A DNA stretch of 64,000 bases from Faecalibacterium hattorii (GTDB taxonomy: Bacteria; Bacillota; Clostridia; Oscillospirales; Ruminococcaceae). The notes beneath the pieces were generated by a model. It made no database searches. It worked only from the letters and a program-made list of their open reading frames with translations, and was not told where the DNA came from. A program made the position numbers and the translations under genes. Shown here in pieces: positions 52,201 to 59,385 of the stretch (positions within the stretch are counted from its first letter, which is position 1; each line of letters begins with the position of its first letter). The stretch covers positions 40,338 to 104,337 of the forward strand of contig NZ_PRLC01000013.1 in the NCBI RefSeq assembly GCF_003287455.1, read 5' to 3'.

Positions 52201-53192
52201 TTCTCCCGTTCTTTTTTGACTTTATACGGGGCGGGGGCAAGTATTTTGATTGCCTTTTCTCCGGGCTTTACATGGCGGTCAAACTCCTTTTCCCATTGAC
52301 GGTAGCCTTTTACAAGACTGCCGCCCTGCATGGCAATCAAGATTGTGTTGTTCAGGCTGTAATCGTGAAACTTTGACATGGTACGCAAATACTCTGCATA
52401 CCGTTCACTTTCAAACACGCCCATAATGCCCTGTTCCAGACGGTCGGTAATCTCTTTCATCTTGTCGGCGGGGTTGTCTGCCGAGAGGATCAGCGGAATA
52501 ACCGGGCGCGGCTCGGTAGTGGGAAACGTAGTAGCCGCCGCGTCAAAGTCTGTCCGCTCTGCTTCGCTGCGTTCCGGCTGCGGGGGCTGCGGCGTTACCC
52601 GGTATTCTTCCGGCACGTCGCGCCCGTCATACCATTCTGTAAAGGTGTTTCGGTTGTTGTAGATATAACCACGTTCGGTAAACATACCGTCGTCGTTGAT
52701 AGAAGCGTCCCGCCCGTATTCCTCATACATGAAATACTTTTTTGCTTCGTCGGGCAACTCCAATTCGTCCAGCTCGTCGATCAGATAATGCCCGTATTCT
52801 TCCTCGTTGTGGACGGACGGATAAAGCCAATAGCAATCAAGGTTTTGTGCAAGGTTGATAAGCTTCTGCAAGCTGCCTGTATGGTCGCCGTGTTCCATTG
52901 CGGCAACAAACTTTTCCCTGTCGTCGTCAAACTGCATTTCCAAGAGCTTCGCTAAATAGTTCAGCTCGTCGGGGTGGGAATACTCGCTTAAATGTTCTGT
53001 CAAACCGGGAACAGCGGATTGAAATTCGGTAAAATGCCATTCCTCATAGCTTCGGAAGTCTATCCCGATACGGTCAAAGACTTCTTTCAAATGCGCGGCA
53101 GTCGTGGGGAATGTTACCCATTCGCCTGCAGGTCTACCCTCGGTGTACTTTCCAAGATTGGAAAGATAGCCGCTTAAAATAGGTTGTTCCAT
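49266..53192 (-). CDS. ArdA-ArdC-YodL multidomain antirestriction protein
   Basis: A 1308-residue protein. Residues 1-200 match ArdA, an acidic DNA mimic against type I restriction (YLSNLGKYTEGRPAGEWV; LDCYWLYPSVHNEEEYG). Residues ~240-400 resemble the ArdC/DUF1738 ssDNA-binding domain (MSKFHDYSLNNTILIAMQGG). A metalloprotease HEISH at 442-446 follows. After Gln/Glu-rich linkers and helical regions comes a YodL-like domain (~1090-1190: TFSIYQLKRGDETRDLRFEP) and a DUF4316-like tail. Likely protects incoming single-stranded DNA and blocks restriction in the new host. Preceded by leader module copy 2. Confidence 0.9.
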   Translation of the reverse strand: MEQPILSGYLSNLGKYTEGRPAGEWVTFPTTAAHLKEVFDRIGIDFRSYEEWHFTEFQSAVPGLTEHLSEYSHPDELNYLAKLLEMQFDDDREKFVAAMEHGDHTGSLQKLINLAQNLDCYWLYPSVHNEEEYGHYLIDELDELELPDEAKKYFMYEEYGRDASINDDGMFTERGYIYNNRNTFTEWYDGRDVPEEYRVTPQPPQPERSEAERTDFDAAATTFPTTEPRPVIPLILSADNPADKMKEITDRLEQGIMGVFESERYAEYLRTMSKFHDYSLNNTILIAMQGGSLVKGYRQWEKEFDRHVKPGEKAIKILAPAPYKVKKEREKIDPDTQKPMIGADGKPVMETQEITIPAYKVVSVFDVSQTEGKELPALSVSELMGNVEQYQDFFAALERTSPFAMGFEVLSGGAKGRCYYEENRIAINEGMSELQNIKTAIHEISHATMHDTDPDDPARPDRRTREVQAESVAYVVCQHYGLDTSDYSFGYVAGWSSGKELAELKGSLETIRSTATKLIETIDRNFAEIQKEKAAVQEQETQPIQQEPETPVFDKLSPEQKQELSSTVKDTLQTLIEMDMKSRGEVTDNTLEAIAAQGYSYVDGQLVKAESQPEQEPQEPAAQPEQATPEATPQEATQTTVTYYTINEAAARRAKEMNSYSDYKPGSATAEYRSYVDEAVQLAERQKARVDPMYHEKIDSLLDTYARKLAANMNKGYEIDARVPSILIAGGSNFPVRKKEKQNAARDTNYREWQDIQGLLDKIRSTGMGGISADDPQAVQKLEKKLAGLEKAQETMKAVNAYYRKHKALDGCPHLSPESIEKMKADMSSQWHIEDKPYPTWALSNNNAEIRRVKERIKSLSLQKEIGYVGWEFEGGKVEANTEANRLQIFFDEKPDAATREELKSNGFRWSPKAEAWQRQLTDNAYYSANYIKAIQPLTGEKPTDLQRAHIQRQKAASQEKPAPEPIYKVHANPGSDSRDNLYILQAYFPQEDGKAKIGDVLYIGIPEKCRELMAQLNAGELTQGEVKELYAQAQTAEQDKDTFSIYQLKRGDETRDLRFEPYDRLQATGHAVDRANYELIYTAPLAPDTSLEDIYTRFNLDHPADFKGHSLSVSDIVVLHQNGKDTAHYVDSIGYQEVPEFFKEQAQQLTPDERETGETIRTPRGTFHVTDMSREQMEAAGYGFHHQSEDGKYLIMGNGTRAFAIAAEQPEKVNPLKHIEDTVEQNDNNFDGIINNTPQTPTVGELEQKAKAGEPISLVDYAAAIKAEKGRSSDKEEKPSILAQLRAEKERAAQKKTAKTKNHELEV

Positions 53193-53221
53193 TCGTTAGC
53201 TCCTTTCTTCGTTGATTTTCA

Positions 53222-53321
53222 AGAGGGTTTGGGACACTTCCCAACAAGCAAAATCCCCGCAATCGTCGGCAGACGAAAACGGGGATTTTTACGGAAAGGG
53301 TACCCCTTTCCTATGCTTGCT
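53222..53321 (-). promoter_or_regulatory. 100-nt leader module, copy 2 (upstream of the Ard megaprotein)
   Basis: On the minus strand: block A 53321-53290, a 38-nt core 53289-53252, block B 53251-53222. A and B are identical to copy 1 (45353-45452). The core differs and forms its own hairpin (AATCCCCG/CGGGGATT). Block B ends 29 nt before the start codon of the megaprotein gene. Block A overlaps the last codons of topoisomerase III by 11 bp. Confidence 0.8.
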
Positions 53322-55428
53322 GCGTAACTTCTCTGTCCCTCTGGATTGCAATTCGGTAGTTGACGTATTTCCCGCCCGTATCGACTAACAGGATTGTTCC
53401 GTCATAGGTTTTGCCTGTTTTCGGGGAATACAGCTTCTTAACCTTTGTTTTCCCGTCTTTTAAGAGGGCGGCGGCAATTTTCGGAGAAAAGGCTACCTTG
53501 CGTTCCTCAAAAAAACGGTCATTCTTCCACATGGTAAAGGCGCAGTCCCGATTTGAGCAGTAGTAGTTTTTCTTGCTCTCATAGACATTTGCGCCGCAAC
53601 GGGGGCATTTGCCGATCACCGGCTTTTCCTCTTTGAAACGCTCCTTTTCTTTGTCGGAAAGAAAAGGATAGGTCTTTACAAGCCCCTGTGTCATTTCGGC
53701 TATCCCCGTCATAAAGCTGTCCGGGTCTGCCTGTCCCTTTGCAATCTGCGTCAGATTGTTTTCCCAATCGGCGGTCAGTTTCGGGGAAGTGAGTACGTCC
53801 GGCAGAACACAAACAAGCTCGGTCCCGCTTTTGGTAGGAATGAGCTGTTTCCCTTTGCGCTCCACAAAGCCGCCTTTTACCAGCTTTTCAATAATAGCGG
53901 CGCGGGTGGCGGGTGTTCCAAGCCCCTGGCGTTCCGCGTCCGGGTCGGTTTCCTCATTCCCGGCGCGTTCCATAGCAGAGAGCAGCGACGCTTCGTTATG
54001 GGGCTTCGGCGGCGTCGTGAAATGCTCCGTTACCACCGCTTGTGGGTTGTCAAAGGTCTGCCCCTCGGTAAAGGGCGGCACGTCCAGCGAAAGGGCGTTT
54101 CCCTCGTCGTCCTCGGTATCGGTTTTCTTTTTTAACGTCGCCATAAAACGGCGTTCCAAGTCTTTCCACCCTGCGGCAAGCACTGTTTTTCCCTTTGCGG
54201 TAAACTCCTGTCCGGCGCAGGAAAGAACCGCCGTAACCGCTTCAAAGATATGCGGCTCGGCGCAAGCCATCAAAAGACGCGCTCCGGCAAGGGTAAGGAT
54301 ATTTCGCTCACTCTCCGGCAGCGCGGCAAGGTCGGCTTTTTCAAGCTCCATTGTGGGAATAATTGCGTGGTGGTCGGGCACTTTTTTGCTGTCCAGCAGA
54401 CGGAAGATTTCCGGCGTAAAGGCCGCACCCTGCATAAAGGGAAGCGTCCCGCCAAGCAGGGCGGCAATCCCCGCCGCTGTATCGCCCATGTCGTCGGTAA
54501 GATAGCTGCTATCCGTCCTCGGATAGGTAAGCAGCTTCTTTTCATACAGGGCTTGTGCCAGGTCAAGGCTCTGTTTTGCGGTGTAGCCATAAATGCGGTT
54601 TGCTTCCCGCTGCAAGCTGGTAAGGTCAAAGAGCTTTGGCGGGGCTATGGTTTTCTTCTCACGGGTTACAGAAACACAAACCGCCTGCGACGCTTCGCAA
54701 GCTGCTTTCAAGGCGGCTGCGTCCTCGGCGGCGTGGATCTTCGCGCTTGCCGCTTCCACGCCGGACAGGGACAGGCGCACATGGTAGTATTTTTCTTTCC
54801 TAAAGGTCGTAATGGCTGCGTCCCGATCAACCAGCATTTTCAGTGTTGGGGTCTGGACGCGCCCCACGTTCAGCGTCTTTCCATACAGGCAGGAAAACAG
54901 GCGGGTCATATTGATACCGACAATCCAATCGGCTTTTGCCCTGCAAAGGGCAGAGGAATACAGGGAGTCATACGCTTTCCCGTCTTTGAGGGAAGCAAAG
55001 CCCGCCTTGATTGCGCTTTCTTCCATAGAGGAAATCCAAAGGCGGCGCATAGGCTTTTTACACCCGGCGACTTCATAGACAAAGCGGAAAATAAGTTCGC
55101 CTTCGCGCCCTGCGTCACAAGCGTTGACGACTTCGGAAACGTCGGCGCGGTGCATGAGGTCTTTTAGGATTTTGAATTGCTTTCCCTTGTCGGCGGCAAC
55201 GGTGTACTGCCATTCCTGCGGCAGAATGGGTAAGCTGTCATAGCTCCATTTCTTGTACTGCTCGCCATAGGCGGCGGCTTCCGCAAGCTGTACCAAATGT
55301 CCGACGCACCATGAAACAAGATAGCCGTTGCCCTTTATGTACCCGTCTTTTTTCTCTGTTGCGCCAAGCGCGGCGGCGATTGTCGCCGCTACGCTCGGTT
55401 TTTCTGCAATTACAAGCGTTTCTCTCAT
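53311..55428 (-). CDS. topB: DNA topoisomerase III
   Basis: A 705-residue type IA topoisomerase: Toprim start MRETLVIAEKPSVAATIAAA and acidic NACDAGREGELIF; the active-site Tyr in LLTYPRTDSSYL; C-terminal zinc ribbon KCPRCGANVYESKKNYYCSN (in part). Conjugative-element TopB is thought to resolve replication or transfer intermediates. Start overlaps the DUF4366 stop by ATGA. Confidence 0.95.
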   Translation of the reverse strand: MRETLVIAEKPSVAATIAAALGATEKKDGYIKGNGYLVSWCVGHLVQLAEAAAYGEQYKKWSYDSLPILPQEWQYTVAADKGKQFKILKDLMHRADVSEVVNACDAGREGELIFRFVYEVAGCKKPMRRLWISSMEESAIKAGFASLKDGKAYDSLYSSALCRAKADWIVGINMTRLFSCLYGKTLNVGRVQTPTLKMLVDRDAAITTFRKEKYYHVRLSLSGVEAASAKIHAAEDAAALKAACEASQAVCVSVTREKKTIAPPKLFDLTSLQREANRIYGYTAKQSLDLAQALYEKKLLTYPRTDSSYLTDDMGDTAAGIAALLGGTLPFMQGAAFTPEIFRLLDSKKVPDHHAIIPTMELEKADLAALPESERNILTLAGARLLMACAEPHIFEAVTAVLSCAGQEFTAKGKTVLAAGWKDLERRFMATLKKKTDTEDDEGNALSLDVPPFTEGQTFDNPQAVVTEHFTTPPKPHNEASLLSAMERAGNEETDPDAERQGLGTPATRAAIIEKLVKGGFVERKGKQLIPTKSGTELVCVLPDVLTSPKLTADWENNLTQIAKGQADPDSFMTGIAEMTQGLVKTYPFLSDKEKERFKEEKPVIGKCPRCGANVYESKKNYYCSNRDCAFTMWKNDRFFEERKVAFSPKIAAALLKDGKTKVKKLYSPKTGKTYDGTILLVDTGGKYVNYRIAIQRDREVTQQA

Positions 55429-56138
55429 ACAGTATCGTCCTCCTGTTCCTCGGCTTCGGTATCGTCGGTCAGCTCGTCCTCGGCTTCCTCGTCGTACTCG
55501 TCAAAATCGTATTCGTCCAGATTGTCATTGCCCTTTGCCGCGTCCTTTTTCGGCTTTAAGATTTTGAAATAATAGAACGCTGCGCCGCCACCTCCGGCAA
55601 GGATAAGGACGATCAGCAGAATACCGCCCATGTTGCTTTGCTTTTCTTCCTGCGGCTGTTCGGGTTCTTCCGACTCGGCTTCCTTGCCGGTGCAGTCTTT
55701 CAGATTGACAGCGCAGACAGGGCAAGCGGTATTCACGGCTCCGGCTTCGCATTTTTCCGTACAGGTGCAGACTGCGGGCGGTTCTTCGGTCTGTCCGTCC
55801 TCGTCCTCCATCAATGCCATAAGGTCGGCTTCGTCTACTTGATTGAGGAAATGGACGGTGTTTTCGCCCTCGTCGTCCCGGTCGATGATGATATAGAAAT
55901 AGTTGCCGTTTTTCGTGGTAATGGTAATAAGCTGCTTATTGCCGCCGTAATCGTCAACAAGGGTTGCGTTTCCGTCCGGGGTAAGGGGCGGCGTGTCCTC
56001 GGTTTCTTCCACAATCACGCCCGTATCATTGGTGGCGTCGCTCTCCGGTGTCTGTGCAAAAGCGGTAACAGAAAAGCCGCCCATGAGCATGAGGGCGGCA
56101 CAAAGGGCGGTCAATGTCTGAACAATTTTATTCTTCAT
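55425..56138 (-). CDS. DUF4366 exported membrane protein
   Basis: A 237-residue protein with a signal peptide (TALCAALMLMGGFSVTAFAQ), an extracellular part with a Cys-rich segment (CTCTEKCEAGAVNTACPVC), a membrane helix (GGILLIVLILAGGGGAAFYY) and an acidic cytoplasmic tail (EYDFDEYDEEAEDEL). DUF4366 is confined to conjugative elements; probably a surface or channel component. Overlaps both neighbours. Confidence 0.88.
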   Translation of the reverse strand: MKNKIVQTLTALCAALMLMGGFSVTAFAQTPESDATNDTGVIVEETEDTPPLTPDGNATLVDDYGGNKQLITITTKNGNYFYIIIDRDDEGENTVHFLNQVDEADLMALMEDEDGQTEEPPAVCTCTEKCEAGAVNTACPVCAVNLKDCTGKEAESEEPEQPQEEKQSNMGGILLIVLILAGGGGAAFYYFKILKPKKDAAKGNDNLDEYDFDEYDEEAEDELTDDTEAEEQEDDTV

Positions 56139-56391
56139 ACGCGGCTTCCTCCTGTTCCTCGTTGTAATCGCCTGCGGGAACGGCAGCCATACCGGGAATA
56201 CCGCCGCCGGACAGCATGGCGGTAAGTTCCTGCGGGGTCAGGTTCATAGCGCGTACCATCTGGACGATTTGCAGATTTTCCACTTCGGTTTTCTGTGCGG
56301 TCAGCTCTTTGAGCTTGTTTTGCTGCTCGGTGATCTTCTCGCGGGTCTTTTGGATTTCCCGGTCAAGACGTTCCAGTTTACTCATAGCCAT
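56128..56391 (-). CDS. DUF4315 coiled-coil protein
   Basis: An 87-residue protein: coiled coil in residues 1-45 (LERLDREIQKTREKITEQQN), then NLTPQELTAMLSGG and an acidic tail. DUF4315 is a small protein next to DUF4366 in Tn1549-like elements. Overlaps DUF4366 by 11 bp. AAGGAG precedes the start (56391; a second ATG two codons later is possible). Confidence 0.88.
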   Translation of the reverse strand: MAMSKLERLDREIQKTREKITEQQNKLKELTAQKTEVENLQIVQMVRAMNLTPQELTAMLSGGGIPGMAAVPAGDYNEEQEEAAYEE

Positions 56392-56419
56392 AATAAAAAT
56401 TCTCCTTTCCTTGTGTGGG

Positions 56420-58438
56420 TTAGTCCCAATTCATCAGCCCGTACCCTTTGATACATTCATAGGTAAGGGCATAGCTCTTGATTTTGCAGGCGTCGCCGGA
56501 ATTGCCCTCAACGGTATAAACGCGGCTTCCGTCGGTGCCTATGACAATGCCTACATGGTCTGCGCTCCCGTCTAAATCCCAATCGAAAAAGATCGCGTCG
56601 CCGGGGGCGATATTTTCATAATCCCTTGCGCCCCATTGTCCCCGCGACTGGAACCACGGAACGCCCTGCGACTGACAGCCCGCAAAACGCGGCTCGCTTT
56701 TTCCGGCTTGATTGTAGCACCAGCTCACGAAACAGGCGCACCACTCCACGCGGCTGTTAAAGCCGTACCAGCTCCAATAGGGATAGCCGCCCACGTTGCC
56801 GACTTGCTGCTTTGCAAGGTCTACCAGCTCTGTGTTTCCGGGGCGGGTGCCGTTGACAAAATGAACGCCGCTTAAATCCTCGGACGGGCTACCATCGGGA
56901 GAGCCGCCGCCGAAAACTAAAGGCTTATTGCCGCTTGTTTCCATGTAGACATGGAACATTTCAAGCTGCTCTGCGTTCAACAGCTCCGGCGCAAGTGAGG
57001 ATATGGGGGTGTTCGTCAGCTCCACATGAAGTATGCGATATTCGTATTCGTGTTCGTCCCCGTCCTCGTCGGTGTAGGTGCGTATCTGGATTTCCTCGGT
57101 AAGCGTCAAGGTGTACTGCATATCAAAAATACGCTGGATTTCTGCCTGTGCGCTCTGCGGGGTGTAGCTCTGCAAAAGGGCGGTCAAATAGGACGCAAGC
57201 TCATGGGGGTTATGCTCGATGGTGTCCAAATGGTAGCGGTATTCATCATAGCCGGGGTGGGTGCTTTCGATGTTGTCAATCTCGGCTTGCAGCTCGTTTT
57301 CCATAGCAACATAGTTGTTTTCCACCGCCACAAGATCGCTGTCCTCCGATGTATAGGAAGTTCCCACGACACCATTTACCGCGCCGGAAAACATAGAGGA
57401 ACAAGAGGACAGCCCTGCGAAAACCATGATAAACAGCAGCAGGGCGGCAATCGCAATCAGCACGCCTACCGGGTGCCTTGCCACAAATGCCGCCGCTTTT
57501 CTTGTTTCCTCGGCGGTTTTCTTCGCTGCCTTGCGGGTGCTTTCTGTCGCTTTTTTCGCGGTGGCTGCACCGCCTTTTTTCGCCGCTTTTGCATACTCCC
57601 GCTTGATTTTCTGTTTCTGCATGAAACGGGAAAGAGGGTTGCTACTAAGCTGCGGGTTCTCATACAGGGCTTTGTGATAGTGAAAATTGGCGTTTGCCTT
57701 TGCCGCTGCCTTTTCCGCTTGTGCTGCCTTGCGGTAAGGTTTCAGCTTGTGGCTGTGGTAGCCCTCTTTGACCTTGTGGACACCGTATTTTCCCATACGC
57801 TCGGTGGCTTCCTCGGATTTGTGCGCCCCCTCAACGCCGGAATTATCTTTTTCCACGGAATGTATCTTGTTATGGACGAAAATCCCGGCTTCCTGTGCGG
57901 GGCGGGATAAGGGGTTGTGCTTGCCCTTAAAATTAGGCGGCGTTTCCCGTTCCTCAAACTGCAATCGTGATTTTTTCTTTTTGGGAAGTGCCGCCCGCGC
58001 CGCGTCCAGACGGTCGGCGGCTTTATCCGATTGCTTGATATACTTTTCCAGCTCCGGCGTTGCCCGTTCCTCGTCGGTAAATTGCAGACGGGACGACTGT
58101 GTTTTTGCTGTTGCTGCTTCCTGCGCCCGACGAACCGCTTTTTTTGACGCTTTCCGGGTCTGTCCCGCACCGATATGCTCCATGACGCGCTCTGCGGCGG
58201 CGTCCTGCGGTTTTGCGATATGCTCCGGCGCATGGGGCAAAGGAGAGGTCGGGGACGATACGCCTTGAAGCTGCGCCGCGTCCTGTGCGGCTTGCTGCTC
58301 CGGCGTTTTCTGAAAATCCGCGTCCTGTATGCGCTTGCTGATAAGCTCGGTTTCGCCCGTAGCTTTGTTTTGCTCGGTCAGCCCGTCACGGCTCATTTTC
58401 TGCGTGATTTTGTCACGGGCTTTTACAGGGTCATTCAA
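56420..58438 (-). CDS. CD1108-like mobile-element protein with CHAP-type hydrolase domain
   Basis: A 672-residue protein. The first ~310 residues are charged and cytoplasmic, with Ala/Lys helices; a membrane segment (GVLIAIAALLLFIMVFAGL) is at about 325-345; an extracellular helical part follows; the last ~130 residues are a cysteine peptidase/amidase of CHAP type (active Cys in RVEWCACFVSWCYNQAGKSE, His in SADHVGIVIG). It would open peptidoglycan locally for the transfer channel, like VirB1-type hydrolases. Overlaps the methyltransferase gene by ATGA. Confidence 0.9.
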   Translation of the reverse strand: MNDPVKARDKITQKMSRDGLTEQNKATGETELISKRIQDADFQKTPEQQAAQDAAQLQGVSSPTSPLPHAPEHIAKPQDAAAERVMEHIGAGQTRKASKKAVRRAQEAATAKTQSSRLQFTDEERATPELEKYIKQSDKAADRLDAARAALPKKKKSRLQFEERETPPNFKGKHNPLSRPAQEAGIFVHNKIHSVEKDNSGVEGAHKSEEATERMGKYGVHKVKEGYHSHKLKPYRKAAQAEKAAAKANANFHYHKALYENPQLSSNPLSRFMQKQKIKREYAKAAKKGGAATAKKATESTRKAAKKTAEETRKAAAFVARHPVGVLIAIAALLLFIMVFAGLSSCSSMFSGAVNGVVGTSYTSEDSDLVAVENNYVAMENELQAEIDNIESTHPGYDEYRYHLDTIEHNPHELASYLTALLQSYTPQSAQAEIQRIFDMQYTLTLTEEIQIRTYTDEDGDEHEYEYRILHVELTNTPISSLAPELLNAEQLEMFHVYMETSGNKPLVFGGGSPDGSPSEDLSGVHFVNGTRPGNTELVDLAKQQVGNVGGYPYWSWYGFNSRVEWCACFVSWCYNQAGKSEPRFAGCQSQGVPWFQSRGQWGARDYENIAPGDAIFFDWDLDGSADHVGIVIGTDGSRVYTVEGNSGDACKIKSYALTYECIKGYGLMNWD

Positions 58439-59385
58439 CTGTCATCACCTCCAATCCGCGCCCTTGCAAGAGCGCAATACTCAATGTTGATCTCAATGCC
58501 GATATAGTGGCGGTCAAGGTCTTTTGCCGCCTTGCCTGTGGTGCCGCTTCCAAAGAACGGGTCTATCACAATGCCGCCTTTCGGACAGCCTGCCAAAATA
58601 CAGGTTTCCGCTAACTTCGGGGGAAACGCGGCAAAATGCCCGCCCTTGTATGGGACAGTGTTAATTAGCCACACATCACGCTTGTTCCGCATGGTGGGGA
58701 TTAGCGCGTCGTCATAGTAGCCGCCTTTCCGCGCTCTGTTGATACCCTGCACTTTGCCTTGTCCGGGTATTTCCTCGGTGTATTTGCTGCCTGCGCTGCG
58801 CCCCTGCCTGTATCGCGCAGCCGTTCCCGGTGCGACTGGCTCGGCTATGGCGGCAGAGTCATAGAAATACTGCTTTGACTTTGAGAGCAGGAAAATGTGT
58901 TCGTAGCAACGGCTCGGACGGTCTTTGCAGCTTTCGGGCATGGGGTTATCTTTCTGCCATATAATATCGCTGCGTAAATACCACCCGTCAGCGCGTAGGG
59001 CAAAGGCAAGAAGCCACGGAATACCGATCAAATCTTTTTGTTTGCAGTTCGCCGCCTTTCTTGCGATAGATAAGGCTTGCCCGTTCCTGCCTTTTGGATT
59101 TTTGGGGTCGGTGTAGCTGCCTTTGCTCCCGGTGCCGCAGTAGGTGTCCGCGATATTCAGCCAAAATGTCCCGTCAGAACGCAACACCCGTTTCAGCTCA
59201 TGGAATACAGCGACAAGCCGATCAATGTACTGTTCCGGCGTGTCCTCGCGCCCGATCTGCGCGTCAAGTCCGTAGTCCCTAAGTGCGTAGTAGGGCGGGC
59301 TGGTTACGGCGCAATGGGCGCTTTCATCGGGCAGCTCCCGCAGAGCGCAGAGGGCGTCCCGGTTGATGATTACATCTGTTTTCAT
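58435..59385 (-). CDS. site-specific DNA methyltransferase (N4-cytosine or N6-adenine type)
   Basis: A 316-residue beta-class amino-methyltransferase: motif IV TSPPYYALRDYG precedes the SAM motif DPFFGSGTTGKAA. SPPY is the variant more usual for N4-cytosine enzymes. No restriction partner is adjacent; it is inserted between VirB4 and the hydrolase with ATGA overlaps on both sides, so it belongs to the transfer operon and probably marks element DNA against restriction. Recognition sequence not predictable. Confidence 0.92.
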   Translation of the reverse strand: MKTDVIINRDALCALRELPDESAHCAVTSPPYYALRDYGLDAQIGREDTPEQYIDRLVAVFHELKRVLRSDGTFWLNIADTYCGTGSKGSYTDPKNPKGRNGQALSIARKAANCKQKDLIGIPWLLAFALRADGWYLRSDIIWQKDNPMPESCKDRPSRCYEHIFLLSKSKQYFYDSAAIAEPVAPGTAARYRQGRSAGSKYTEEIPGQGKVQGINRARKGGYYDDALIPTMRNKRDVWLINTVPYKGGHFAAFPPKLAETCILAGCPKGGIVIDPFFGSGTTGKAAKDLDRHYIGIEINIEYCALARARIGGDDS

